Shown here in pieces: positions 44,072 through 52,828 of a stretch of DNA of 64,000 bases. The notes under the pieces are model-generated. The model did not search any database, was not told where the DNA came from, and was given only the letters and a program-made list of their open reading frames with translations. Origin of the DNA: Cupriavidus sp. D384 (lineage in GTDB: Bacteria > Pseudomonadota > Gammaproteobacteria > Burkholderiales > Burkholderiaceae); NCBI RefSeq assembly GCF_001652915.1, contig NZ_BBQI01000006.1, positions 62,001 to 126,000 on the forward strand, in the 5' to 3' direction. Position 1 is the stretch's first letter, and every line of letters begins with the position of its first letter. Position numbers and translations under genes: made by a program.

Positions 44072-45196
44072 ATGACATCACGAATTCTGGGCTACCTCAT
44101 TTTTGTCATTGCCTGCATGGCGGGCAGCGCCCCTGCGGCCGAGTTCGGCAGCAAGGGCGGCCCGGCTCCTGCGAATATCGATGAGGTCTCTGCCGTCCTT
44201 CACCAAGACCCGATTGACCTGGAGTTACTGATCAGCTTCGGGACATCCAAGGGCGGATCGGCAGGTCACATTGCCCTGGCGGTGCGAGGCGATACGTCAT
44301 CCGAAGATGACACCGTGTATTCCGCGAACTTCTACGCAGATCGCACCGTCGAACACGCGACGCGCTTCGATACCTCAGATCTGATCCTGGCGATTCCCAA
44401 ACGAGAATACCTGTTCGGGACCACCTCGTCCTTGTCAGAGGCGACCGTATTCGGCCTGGATTATGGCGAAATCTACAAGCGGTCGGTCATCGGAGTGCGC
44501 GTCTTCGGCGTCCCGGCTCAGGAAAGGCAATCGCTGGTTGCCTTCTTTCAGCGCGTCAACGCCGACTACCACCGGCGCGCGACTGATGCCGATTACCACC
44601 GGGGCGAAATCAAGTACGACTATTTCCGCCTGAATTGCGCAAAAGCGATCGGCGCGGCTTTCAAGTACGGCGCCGGCTACCAGGACCTCAAGGTCAAGAG
44701 CCCACGTGCGCTCCGGGGAAGGCGGGTAGTGGCGGCCGCTACCGCCAATATCCCGACCGAGATGGCAATGAAGCTGATGTCTGCGTGGAACGAACGTGGG
44801 TATCGCATGGATGTCGTCCTCTATAAAAAGTACGTCGGTTCCTCCTATGTGGAGCCCCGCGAGGATCCAAAGATCGCCTTCAAGGACTTGCCGGATCGAT
44901 TTCCTTCTGTGCTCTCCCTGGATTTCCGCAGGGAGCAAGGAGCCTACCGCGATTTCGATAATCTCTACGCCATGTACCTGCTCTATAACCTCGGGCGCTA
45001 TAGCGTGCGCGTGGATGCCCCCGCGCAATTGCTTGAGATCGAGAAAGACAAGGAACCCATGGACTATCCTGCTGCCGCCCGGTTCGCCAAGGACAGCGCC
45101 AAATCGGACAGCCAGAACTTTCGCCGGCACACGTTGTTCCAGCCGCTTGGCAAAAGCATCGGCGAGGCGCCAGACAATACCCATCTGTACCATTAG
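44072..45196 (+). CDS. Secreted protein with a papain-like (DUF4105/Lnb-type) appearance
   Basis: 374 residues from the ATG at 44072. A TTG at 44030 would lengthen it; no ribosome site decides. A signal peptide (LGYLIFVIACMAGSAPA-AEF) leads to the strand LELLISFGTSKGGSAGHIALAVRG, with an invariant-looking His, and later KYDYFRLNCAKAIGAAF, with an Asn-Cys pair. This His then Asn-Cys order is that of permuted papain-fold enzymes such as DUF4105/Lnb. I infer a periplasmic thiol hydrolase or acyltransferase, but the family is not certain. The second half (DLPDRFPSVLSLDFR, DFDNLYAMYLLYNLGRY) is unrecognised. Monocistronic. Confidence 0.6.
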   Translation: MTSRILGYLIFVIACMAGSAPAAEFGSKGGPAPANIDEVSAVLHQDPIDLELLISFGTSKGGSAGHIALAVRGDTSSEDDTVYSANFYADRTVEHATRFDTSDLILAIPKREYLFGTTSSLSEATVFGLDYGEIYKRSVIGVRVFGVPAQERQSLVAFFQRVNADYHRRATDADYHRGEIKYDYFRLNCAKAIGAAFKYGAGYQDLKVKSPRALRGRRVVAAATANIPTEMAMKLMSAWNERGYRMDVVLYKKYVGSSYVEPREDPKIAFKDLPDRFPSVLSLDFRREQGAYRDFDNLYAMYLLYNLGRYSVRVDAPAQLLEIEKDKEPMDYPAAARFAKDSAKSDSQNFRRHTLFQPLGKSIGEAPDNTHLYH

Positions 45197-45466
45197 CGCT
45201 TGTAAATGGGCGGGCGCCAGGGTCGCGCGTTGCCAGCAGCGGCAGGAATGTCGTTAGCAGTGCGCCCTCAGGCACCCGCTGCATCAGACTATTTGTGCAA
45301 CCGGGCTCGATAAGGCTGCCCGGGATCCACTAAGATTGCGATCCGCTCTCCAACGCATCGCAACTTCCGTCATGGCCCGTCTCAATTTTGCGGCTGCATT
45401 TCCGGCGGTGAACTGGGTCGGCTGACCGCGAACGTCTGGTCCTTGTTCACATGCATCGACGGTCTG

Positions 45467-46450
45467 CTATTCGACCTTGATATTGGCGGTTTTCACCACC
45501 TCGCCGTACCTCTTCAGATCGGCCTGAATCTGCTTGCCAAACGCTTCTGGGGTGTTGCCCACAGGCACAATGCCCAGCGTGGCGAGCCGCTCACGCGTAT
45601 CGGGCTGGTTGACCACCGCATTCAACTCCTTCGACAGGCGATCGACGATTTCCCTGGGCGTCCTGGCAGGCGCCAGCAGTCCCACCCAGGAATCGCTGAC
45701 CAGCCCGGGAGCGCCCGATTCCTCCAGAGTCGGCACGTCGGGCAGTGCCGGCACCCGGTTGGCACCGGACACCGCAATGGCGGTCGCCTTGCCCGACTTC
45801 ACGTATTGCTGCGCGCCTGCCACGGCGGTGTACAGCACCGGCAGCGTGCCGCCCACCAGATCGCCCATCGCCTGCCCGCCGCCCTTGTAAGGAACGTGGA
45901 CCATTTTCAGCCCCGTACGGGCCTTGAGCAGTTCGCCAGCCAGGTGCGGCGTGCTGCCGGTGCCTGCGCTGCCATAGGACAGGCCGTCGGGGCGGGTCTG
46001 GGAATAGGCCACCAGTTCCTTCAGGTTCTTCGCCGGCACCGACGGGTGCGTAATCAGGATCAGCGCCGCATCGCCGATCTTTCCCACCGGCACGAAGTCT
46101 TTCACGGTGTCGAAAGGCACTTTCGGAAAGACGTGAGGGTTGATCACCATCGTGCCGTCAAACCCGAGCAGCAGCGTGTATCCATCAGGAGCCGACTGCG
46201 CCACCATCGCCGTGCCGATGTTGCCCGAGGCGCCCGGCTTGTTGTCGACGACGATCTGCTGCCCAAGACGCTGGCTGAGCTTGTCGGCGATGACCCGGGC
46301 GCTTGTATCCGAGACGCCACCGGGCGCAAACGGTACGACCAGGCGTATCGGCCGCGACGGGTAATCCTGCGCGAAGGCGCCCGTGCCAAACGCAGCCGGT
46401 GTAACGAAAGCCATGGCGCCCAGCGCCCGGATCAGGGTACGGCGTTGCAT
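45467..46450 (-). CDS. Bug-family solute-binding protein
   Basis: 327 residues from the ATG at 46450 (GGAGGAGACAAT upstream). Signal peptide with twin arginine (QRRTLIRALGAMAF). Family motifs: YPSRPIRLVVPFAPGGVSDTSAR, VDNKPGASGNIGTAMV, PDGYTLLLGFDG, VPYKGGGQAMGDLVGG. Last gene of the sigma-54-linked operon, in which it is one of two Bug proteins. It should bring a carboxylate to the CoA-transferase and lyase. No TctAB partner is visible. Confidence 0.9.
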   Translation of the reverse strand: MQRRTLIRALGAMAFVTPAAFGTGAFAQDYPSRPIRLVVPFAPGGVSDTSARVIADKLSQRLGQQIVVDNKPGASGNIGTAMVAQSAPDGYTLLLGFDGTMVINPHVFPKVPFDTVKDFVPVGKIGDAALILITHPSVPAKNLKELVAYSQTRPDGLSYGSAGTGSTPHLAGELLKARTGLKMVHVPYKGGGQAMGDLVGGTLPVLYTAVAGAQQYVKSGKATAIAVSGANRVPALPDVPTLEESGAPGLVSDSWVGLLAPARTPREIVDRLSKELNAVVNQPDTRERLATLGIVPVGNTPEAFGKQIQADLKRYGEVVKTANIKVE

Positions 46451-46537
46451 ATTGTCTCCTCCTGCCTGCGACAGCAAGTATTGGCGTTATCGCCTGTTAT
46501 GTTGGACTACCGGACAGCTGGTACCGCGCTGGCTCGA

Positions 46538-47332
46538 TCAGACGACGATAGGCGTGGTAGCGCCGTCGACGGACAGGATCGCGCCGGAAACATAGGCTGC
46601 ACGGGCCGACGCGAGAAACAGCACGACGTCGGCGATTTCCTCCGGTTCGGCAAGCCGCCCGAGACCGGTTCGCGCGCTGGCCGCCTGCAGCGCCTGGTCG
46701 ACCGTGGTGCCGGCCAGTCGCGCTTCGGCCTCCAGACCTTGCTGAAGTCGCTCGGTACGGGTAGCCGACGGATTCACCGCGTTAACGCGGACGCCCGACC
46801 GGCCGTAGGCGGCCGCCAGACCGGCCGTGACCAGCATCAGCGACGCATTGGCCGCACCGCCCGGCAGATGCGTGGGACTGGCCACCTTGCCGCCCATCCC
46901 CACTACGTTGACGATCGCGCCGCCTCCGGCCTGGGCCATCTGCTTGATGACCGGGTCGATCACATGGATGTAGCTGAAGTACTTCGCGTCCATGGCATCG
47001 CGCCAGGACGCAGGCGTCAGTTCCGCCGGCGGGGTGCGACGTGCGCCGCCGGCCGACGTCACGAGGATGTCGATGCCGCCCAGCGCCGTCACGGCAGCCT
47101 CGACAGCCCGGGCCGCCGCTACCGCGTCGGTCAGGTCTGCGGCCACGGTGAACGGCTCGCCGTCGCTGACATCTGCCGCGAGCGATGCCACGGCAGCAGC
47201 GAGGTTCGCTTCGCTGCGACCGACGATGGCAACCCGCGCGCCCTCGCGCAGGAATGCCTTGGCGCAGGCCAGCCCGATTCCGCGGCTGCCTCCCGTAATC
47301 AGTACACGTTTGCCAGCGAGTTCCAGATCCAT
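46538..47332 (-). CDS. SDR-family protein without the usual YxxxK
   Basis: 264 residues. The Rossmann start LAGKRVLITGGSRGIGLA, the NAG-like VTSAGGARR, and VNAVNPSATRTERL are SDR features. At the active-site position, where S...YxxxK is expected, the sequence is VVGMGGKVASPTHLPGGAANASL, with no Tyr or Lys. The C-terminal YVSGAILSVDGATTP is normal. It may be a dehydrogenase with altered chemistry or a non-catalytic binder. It lies between two Bug genes in the CoA-transferase/HMG-CoA-lyase operon. Confidence 0.82.
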   Translation of the reverse strand: MDLELAGKRVLITGGSRGIGLACAKAFLREGARVAIVGRSEANLAAAVASLAADVSDGEPFTVAADLTDAVAAARAVEAAVTALGGIDILVTSAGGARRTPPAELTPASWRDAMDAKYFSYIHVIDPVIKQMAQAGGGAIVNVVGMGGKVASPTHLPGGAANASLMLVTAGLAAAYGRSGVRVNAVNPSATRTERLQQGLEAEARLAGTTVDQALQAASARTGLGRLAEPEEIADVVLFLASARAAYVSGAILSVDGATTPIVV

Positions 47333-47390
47333 ATGCCCTCTCCCAGTCGGAATTGTCGGATAACCTCGAAATGCCCGAAAACTGTAGCGC

Positions 47391-48359
47391 TTATTCCGGC
47401 TGGATGCCGCCGCGCCGGGCCACGTCGGCCCACTTCTGGGTCTCCTTGCCGAGGAAAGTCCGGAACTCCGCCGGCGGGGTCAGGACGATGGTGGCGCCCT
47501 GGTCCTTCATCTGCTTGGCGAGTGCCGGGTCCTGAGTGACCTGCTGCAGGTCCCGATGGATCTGGTCCACGATGGCGTTCTGCATGCCAGCCGGCCCGAA
47601 CAGGCCATACCAGTTCAAGGACTCGACTGCGTCAAGGCCGGCCTCCTTGAACGTCATCGCGTCCGGAAACAGCGACATGCGCTGGTCTGCTGCGACGCCG
47701 ATCACCCGAAGGGTGCCGTTCTGGACGTGTGGCAGCGCCGTCAGCACGCTGGTAAATCCGGCACCGACATGCCCGCCGATGACGTCCACCATGATCTGCG
47801 CGCCGCCCTTGTAGGAAACCGGAATCGTCTTGAGGTTGCCCGCCTGGCGCATCAACTCGCCCGTCAGGCGCGTCTGGCCTTCGGAATAGCCCAGGCCCAG
47901 CGGCTGGTTCTTCGCCGCGCCCACCAGGTCGGTCAACGATTTCGCGGGGTTGGACTTGGATACCACCAGGACCATCGGCGATATGGCAAGCCGGGTGATC
48001 GGCGTGAAGCCGCGTACCGTGTCATAGGGGATACTCTTCATCAGCACCGGGTTGATCGCGTGCGAACCCACCACCATCAACAGCGTATAGCCGTCCGGCG
48101 CGGCTTTCTGGACGTGGCTGGACCCTATCACGCCGTTGGCGCCGGGACGGTGTTCCACGATTACGGATTGCCCCCAGCGCTCGGACAGCTTCTGCGCCAC
48201 CAGACGGCTGACGATGTCAGTCCCGCCCCCTGGCGCGTAGGGCACCACCAGCGTCACAGGCTTCTCGGGCCATTTGGCGGCTGCGTGCCCGGACCCCAGC
48301 GCTGCTGCCGTCCAGACCATCGCGCCCAGTGCGCCTCGCATCCAGCGAACCTTCCACAT
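47391..48359 (-). CDS. Bug-family solute-binding protein
   Basis: 322 residues from the ATG at 48359 (GAGGAGACAAACG upstream). The frame to 48545 overlaps the lyase gene and is rejected. Signal peptide to about residue 27 (GSGHAAA-KW). Motifs: KPVTLVVPYAPGGGTDIVSRL, VEHRPGANGVIGSSHVQ, PDGYTLLMVVGSHAIN, VSYKGGAQIMVDVIGGHV. Third gene of the operon. Two Bug proteins in one operon suggest either two related ligands or a shared one. Confidence 0.9.
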   Translation of the reverse strand: MWKVRWMRGALGAMVWTAAALGSGHAAAKWPEKPVTLVVPYAPGGGTDIVSRLVAQKLSERWGQSVIVEHRPGANGVIGSSHVQKAAPDGYTLLMVVGSHAINPVLMKSIPYDTVRGFTPITRLAISPMVLVVSKSNPAKSLTDLVGAAKNQPLGLGYSEGQTRLTGELMRQAGNLKTIPVSYKGGAQIMVDVIGGHVGAGFTSVLTALPHVQNGTLRVIGVAADQRMSLFPDAMTFKEAGLDAVESLNWYGLFGPAGMQNAIVDQIHRDLQQVTQDPALAKQMKDQGATIVLTPPAEFRTFLGKETQKWADVARRGGIQPE

Positions 48360-48432
48360 CGTTTGTCTCCTCTTGTTTGTTCCCGCCTGCCTGGCAGCCG
48401 GATCGGCATCGGGTGCCGTCTTTGAAAATCGG

Positions 48433-49383
48433 TCAGGCCGCGGCGCGCTGGCGCTCACGCCGACGTCGCAGCCACGCGCTGGATCTGCCGCCCAGTTGTC
48501 GACCCAGGAGCGACTCGGCAAACTCGACTGCGTCGAGCAACTCATCGAGCGAAATGCCGGTTGTCAGGCCGCACTGTTCGGCCATCAGCACCAGATCCTC
48601 GGTGGCAAGGTTGCCGGCAGCGCCCGGGGCGAACGGGCATCCGCCGATGCCGCCGACACTGGCGTCGAAACGGCGCACGCCAGCTTCCAGCGCGGCCCAT
48701 GCATTGGCGACGCCCAGCCCCCGGGTGTCGTGCAGGTGCACCGCCAGCATGTCTGGAGCGATAGCCTGCGCCAGCATCGACATCCGGGCCTTGACAGCGG
48801 CAGGGGCCGCAGCGCCGATGGTGTCGGCGATAACGATTTCCCCGGCGCCCGCTTCCAGCATGCGGCAAGCCAGATCAAGCACCGTATCGGCGTTGACGAC
48901 GCCTTCGAACGGGCACTCGAAGGCCACCGCCACATAGGCGCGCGTGCGCAGGCCGAGTTCAGCCGCGCGCAACAGGGTCTGCTCGCTGACCGCCGTCGCC
49001 GCAGCCAGGCCCATGTTGATGTTGCGCTGGTTCATCGTTTCGGTGGCCGACAGGACCACGGCGATCTCGGCGGCGCCTGCCGCATGCGCCCGCTCCAGCC
49101 CCTTTAAATTCGGCACCAGCGTGGACAGCCGCAATGCCGGGTGCTGCCGCGATACGCGCTGAACCACGTCGCTGGCGTCCGCCATCTGCGGGACCGCCTT
49201 CGGCGAGACGAAGCTTGTGGCTTCCACGCTGCGCACACCGGCACGGGCCAGCAGGCGGATCAGTTCGACTTTCGCGTCCGTTGATATGGCGACTGCCTGG
49301 TTTTGCAGCCCATCGCGCGGCGCAACGTCGGTAATCGTGAGCGCCGGCGCCGCGCCGGCGCGTTCGGTAGCGTCGTGGCTCAT
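48433..49383 (-). CDS. Hydroxymethylglutaryl-CoA lyase family enzyme
   Basis: 316 residues from the ATG at 49383, which overlaps the CoA-transferase stop (ATGA). HMGL-like TIM barrel: ITDVAPRDGLQNQ (metal-binding Asp, Arg), ATSFVSPKAVPQMADA, VAVAFECPFEG, ADTIGAAAP, HLHDTRGLGVANAWAAL (metal His pair), and the active-site loop GIGGCPFAPGAAGNLATED with the catalytic Cys. It cleaves HMG-CoA, or a related 3-hydroxy-3-methyl acyl-CoA, to acetyl-CoA and a ketoacid. Coupled to the CoA-transferase, it implies activation then cleavage of a free acid such as 3-hydroxy-3-methylglutarate (inference). Confidence 0.9.
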   Translation of the reverse strand: MSHDATERAGAAPALTITDVAPRDGLQNQAVAISTDAKVELIRLLARAGVRSVEATSFVSPKAVPQMADASDVVQRVSRQHPALRLSTLVPNLKGLERAHAAGAAEIAVVLSATETMNQRNINMGLAAATAVSEQTLLRAAELGLRTRAYVAVAFECPFEGVVNADTVLDLACRMLEAGAGEIVIADTIGAAAPAAVKARMSMLAQAIAPDMLAVHLHDTRGLGVANAWAALEAGVRRFDASVGGIGGCPFAPGAAGNLATEDLVLMAEQCGLTTGISLDELLDAVEFAESLLGRQLGGRSSAWLRRRRERQRAAA

Positions 49384-50579
49384 GCGACAGCTCCGGCTTC
49401 GCGCAGGCGCGCCACTTGTTCGTCGTTGTAGCCCAGCACGTCGCGCAGGACCGTCATGGTGTGCTCGCCAAGCGCCGGCGGACACGTATAGGCTGCAGGC
49501 GCGACGCCCGAAAGCTTGACCGGATTGCCTGGCATGCGCACCGTTCCGCCGCTTCTCAGTGGCACTTCCACGATCATGTCGCGGTATTCGACCTGGGGTT
49601 CGGCCAGTGCGTGGGCAAAGTCGTTGACCGGACCACAGGGGATACGGGCCTGCCGCAGGCGCCCCAGCCAGTATGCGGACGATTCGGCCTGCAATTCATT
49701 GGCGATGATGGCGTCGATGCGCGCCTTGTCCGCAAAGCGACCCGGCTGCTTCAGGTACTCGGGCGCCCGCAGTTCCGGATGATCGATCACGCTCAGGAAA
49801 CGCTCGAAGAACGCATCGCCGATGCAGGCGATGATGATATGGCCGTCGCGGGTCGGATACGTGTTGTATGGCACGTGCACGAAGTGGCTGTTGCCGATGC
49901 GCTCGGGGACATGGCCCGACATCAGGTGCATCGTCGCCATGTAGTTCAACAGTGAGATCTGGGCGTCCAGCATCGAAATATCGACGTGCTGGCCAATGCC
50001 CGTCTGCTCGCGTGCGGCCAACGCCGCCAGCACGCCGATGGCGCCGAACACGCCGCCGCCCAGATCGCCCACCGGAATCCCGCTACGTACCGGAGGACCG
50101 TCCGCCATCCCGGTGATCGACATGCCGCCGCCCATGGCCTGCACCACCTGGTCGAACGCGGGCTGCTGCCGATCCGGGCCGGTCTGGCCAAAACCGGTGA
50201 CCGAGCAGGTGATGATGCGCGGATTGACGGCGCTGAGCGTTGCGTAGTCGATGCCCAGCCGCTCGGTCACACCAGCGCTGAAGTTGTCGAACACGACGTC
50301 GGCCTGACGCACCAGATCCAGGAACACCGCACGGCCCTCGTCCGACTTCAGGTCGATGCAGACGCTTTCCTTGTTGCGGTTCAGGGTCAGGAAGTACGCG
50401 CCCATCCCGTCGCGCGCATAGTCCTCGCTGTCGGCCAGCAACTGGCGCGTGCCTTCGCCCGTGCCGGGGGGCTCCACCTTGATCGTGCGCGCGCCTAGGT
50501 CCGCCAGCAGCATGGTGCCGTACGGGCCCGAGAGCATATGGGTCAAGTCCAGCACGGTGATGTGTCCAAGCGCCTGCAT
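49380..50579 (-). CDS. CaiB/BaiF family CoA-transferase
   Basis: 399 residues from the ATG at 50579 (AAGGAGAAACGA upstream). Family motifs: GHITVLDLTHMLSGPYGTMLLADLGA, KVEPPGTGEGTR, YFLTLNRNKESVCIDLKS, FGQTGPDRQQPAFD, GGGVFGAIGVLAALAARE. It overlaps the lyase gene by four bases. First gene of the five-gene operon preceded by a sigma-54-type promoter. Likely role: transfer of CoA onto the acid later cleaved by the lyase. Confidence 0.92.
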   Translation of the reverse strand: MQALGHITVLDLTHMLSGPYGTMLLADLGARTIKVEPPGTGEGTRQLLADSEDYARDGMGAYFLTLNRNKESVCIDLKSDEGRAVFLDLVRQADVVFDNFSAGVTERLGIDYATLSAVNPRIITCSVTGFGQTGPDRQQPAFDQVVQAMGGGMSITGMADGPPVRSGIPVGDLGGGVFGAIGVLAALAAREQTGIGQHVDISMLDAQISLLNYMATMHLMSGHVPERIGNSHFVHVPYNTYPTRDGHIIIACIGDAFFERFLSVIDHPELRAPEYLKQPGRFADKARIDAIIANELQAESSAYWLGRLRQARIPCGPVNDFAHALAEPQVEYRDMIVEVPLRSGGTVRMPGNPVKLSGVAPAAYTCPPALGEHTMTVLRDVLGYNDEQVARLREAGAVA

Positions 50580-50611
50580 TCGTTTCTCCTTCGATCGTAT
50601 GCAAGCGGTAG

Positions 50612-50628
50612 CGCAATCGGTATGCCAG
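50612..50628 (-). promoter_or_regulatory. Sigma-54 (-24/-12) promoter of the CoA-transferase operon
   Basis: On the minus strand CTGGCATACCGATTGCG fits the consensus YTGGCACGrNNNTTGCW with exact spacing and the invariant GG and GC. It would start transcription about 20 bases before the CoA-transferase ATG. The divergent gene encodes a sigma-54 activator. Confidence 0.75.
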
Positions 50629-50695
50629 GGAGTAGACAAACCTGTAACCCATTGATTTTCAAATGACTATGGAAGACCCCGAATGACGGGGGCCT

Positions 50696-50751
50696 TGTTT
50701 CATGAAACACTCATGAAACGCCATGAAACATCGATGCAACATCGATGAAAC
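50696..50751. promoter_or_regulatory. Phased ATGAAAC half-sites, probable activator binding array
   Basis: A perfect palindrome TGTTTCATGAAACA (50696-50709) is followed by further half-sites. ATGAAAC (or ATGCAAC) starts at 50702, 50713, 50723, 50734 and 50745, i.e. every 10-11 bases on one helix face. The array lies 70-125 bases upstream of the sigma-54 promoter and directly before the activator start, so it could activate one side and repress the other. Confidence 0.7.
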
Positions 50752-50763
50752 GCGAGGAGACCC

Positions 50764-52746
50764 ATGCGCAGTGCCACCCCGGAGCGCGGCAGCTTGCCGC
50801 GCATCTGCTTCATCAGCTACAGGCATCTGAGCCGCTTTGCCATGACGGTCCTCGAAGAGTTCGCCTCGCGCGCGACGATCGAGGTGGTAGACGGCTCGTT
50901 CGACGCCGCGCTGGACGCCGCGCGCGACCGCCTGCGCGATAACGCGGCGGACGTCTTTGTGAGCGCTGGCGCCAATGCCACGATTCTGCGCAGCGCGCTC
51001 GATGCCCCGGTGGCGACGATCAAGCTCAGCGGCTTCGACATCCTGATGGCCCTCTTCAGCGCCCGACGGATTTCGAGCCGGGTCGGCGTGGTGATGTACG
51101 GGGAGTGCATTCCGGAACTGGACGCCATCCGCGAGCTGCTCAACATCGAAGTGGCCCAGTATGCGTATCGCACACCCGACGAGGCGCGACAGTGCTTCGA
51201 ACTGCTGGGGCGGGACGGCTATGAAGTGGTGGTGGGTTCGAGCATCGTCGTGGAGCTCGCCGAGCAGTACGGCATGCAGGGCCGGCTGGCCTATTCGATC
51301 AATGCCGTGCGCCAGGGCATCGAAGACGCCATCGAACTCGCACGCGTGGCCAGGCTCGAAGCCGGCCGCTACGACCAGCTCAACGGCGTGCTGCACAACC
51401 TGCAGGATGCAGTGCTGGCCGTTGATCGCGACAATCGCGTGATTGCCGTGAATCCGCCCATGGAAATCCTGCTCGGGCGCGTCAAGGCGCGCATCCTGGG
51501 GCAGCACATGGATGACGTCGAGCCGGCGTTGTCGCTGCAATCGACGCTGGCAAGCGGCAACCAGGAGCGCGGCAGCGTGTTCCGGTTCGCCCAGCGCGAC
51601 TGGATTGCCAATCGCACGCCAATCCGCGAGCACGGGGAGACGGTGGGTGCGGCCATCACGTTGTACGACGCCCGCAACATCCAGGATGCCGATGCCAGCC
51701 TGCGGAGCCAGCAACGCCGCCACCCCCGCAGCGCGCGGAACCGCTTCGACAACCTCATCGGCGCCAGCCCCGCGTTCGAGCGCGCCTGCGCGACCGCGCG
51801 GCGTTTTGCGCGAACCGATCTGACGGTGCTGTTGTCGGGCGAGAGTGGCGTGGGCAAGGAGCAGTTCGCGCAGGCGATCCACAACGAGAGCAAGCGTGCC
51901 GCCAAGCCCTTCGTCGCCATCAATTGCGCGGCCTTTCCAGAGGCCCTGCTGGAGAGCGAACTGTTCGGCTACGACGAAGGCGCGTTTACCGGCTCGCGGC
52001 GCGGTGGCAAGCGCGGGCTGTTCGAAACGGCGCATACCGGCACGCTGTTCCTGGACGAGATCGGCGACATGCCCGTGTCCCTGCAGACCCGCCTGCTGCG
52101 CGTACTGCAAGAGCGGGAAATTCTCCGCCTGGGCAGCGCCATACCGATTCCCGTCGACGTCCGGATCATTGCCGCCACGCACCAGGCGCTACCGCAGTTG
52201 ATCGCGTCCAAACAGTTCCGGCAGGATCTCTACTACCGGATCAATACGCTGCAGCTGGCGTTGCCCACGCTGCGCGAACGCTGGCAGGACATCGAACTGC
52301 TTGCCAACTTCCTGCTGCGCCGTTCGCTCGAACGACTGGATTCCCATCTCGACGGCAAGGCGCTCGTCGCACACGTACTGCCCCAGCTCCAGGCCTATGC
52401 GTGGCCGGGCAATATCCGTGAGCTGGAAAACATCTGCGAGCGCATGGCGGTGTTCTTCTCCCAATGGGAAGACCCGCGCCGGATCGCTTTTGCCGATCTC
52501 CGGCACGATTGCCCGGAACTGTTCGGGACCGCCGCCGACCGCAGCCCGTCCCCTGGCGTCAAGCCAGCAAAGCCGTGCGATCCACAGCGGGCGCGATTGG
52601 GTACGCCCCGAGACAGCGTGCTCGAAGTTCTGGAGGCGTGCGGTGGCAACCGGCAGATGGCCGCACAGCAACTGGGCGTCAGCCGGGCGACATTGTGGCG
52701 CTGGGAGAAGGCGGCGACGGCGGGCTGCATACAGGAACCTCCGTAG
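50764..52746 (+). CDS. PrpR-type sigma-54-dependent activator
   Basis: 660 residues, GAGGAG four bases before the ATG. Domains: PrpR_N-like sensor (about 12-195, ICFISYRHLSRFAMTVLEEF, GVVMYGECIPEL, EVVVGSSIVVELAEQYG), a PAS-like segment (about 205-300), AAA+ domain with Walker A GESGVGKE (359-366), the sigma-54 contact loop GAFTGS (406-411; GAFTGA is usual), and Walker B FLDEIGD. A Fis-type helix-turn-helix ends the protein (LEVLEACGGNRQMAAQQLGVSRATLWRW). PrpR proteins sense 2-methylcitrate-like acids. No prp genes are here; the target should be the divergent CoA-transferase/HMG-CoA-lyase operon. Confidence 0.9.
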   Translation: MRSATPERGSLPRICFISYRHLSRFAMTVLEEFASRATIEVVDGSFDAALDAARDRLRDNAADVFVSAGANATILRSALDAPVATIKLSGFDILMALFSARRISSRVGVVMYGECIPELDAIRELLNIEVAQYAYRTPDEARQCFELLGRDGYEVVVGSSIVVELAEQYGMQGRLAYSINAVRQGIEDAIELARVARLEAGRYDQLNGVLHNLQDAVLAVDRDNRVIAVNPPMEILLGRVKARILGQHMDDVEPALSLQSTLASGNQERGSVFRFAQRDWIANRTPIREHGETVGAAITLYDARNIQDADASLRSQQRRHPRSARNRFDNLIGASPAFERACATARRFARTDLTVLLSGESGVGKEQFAQAIHNESKRAAKPFVAINCAAFPEALLESELFGYDEGAFTGSRRGGKRGLFETAHTGTLFLDEIGDMPVSLQTRLLRVLQEREILRLGSAIPIPVDVRIIAATHQALPQLIASKQFRQDLYYRINTLQLALPTLRERWQDIELLANFLLRRSLERLDSHLDGKALVAHVLPQLQAYAWPGNIRELENICERMAVFFSQWEDPRRIAFADLRHDCPELFGTAADRSPSPGVKPAKPCDPQRARLGTPRDSVLEVLEACGGNRQMAAQQLGVSRATLWRWEKAATAGCIQEPP

Positions 52747-52828
52747 GCGTACTGCAATTGCCAAAAGGCGCGTCGGTGGAAGTCGATTTCATTTTCACGG
52801 TGGGGCTGCCATCGCCCGCTGCACTCGT

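Noticed and set aside
45443-47539. 698-residue plus-strand frame
   Set aside because: It is a shadow of the Bug-SDR minus-strand genes: Arg/His/Gln-rich composition, no ribosome site, and spans two genes and their gaps.
50696-50751. CRISPR-like short repeat array
   Set aside because: Repeats are 7 bases with 3-4 base gaps and no spacers; a protein-binding array fits better.
50659-52182. 507-residue minus-strand frame
   Set aside because: Antisense to the PrpR-type activator, whose motifs are unmistakable; the frame is open only because of high GC third positions.
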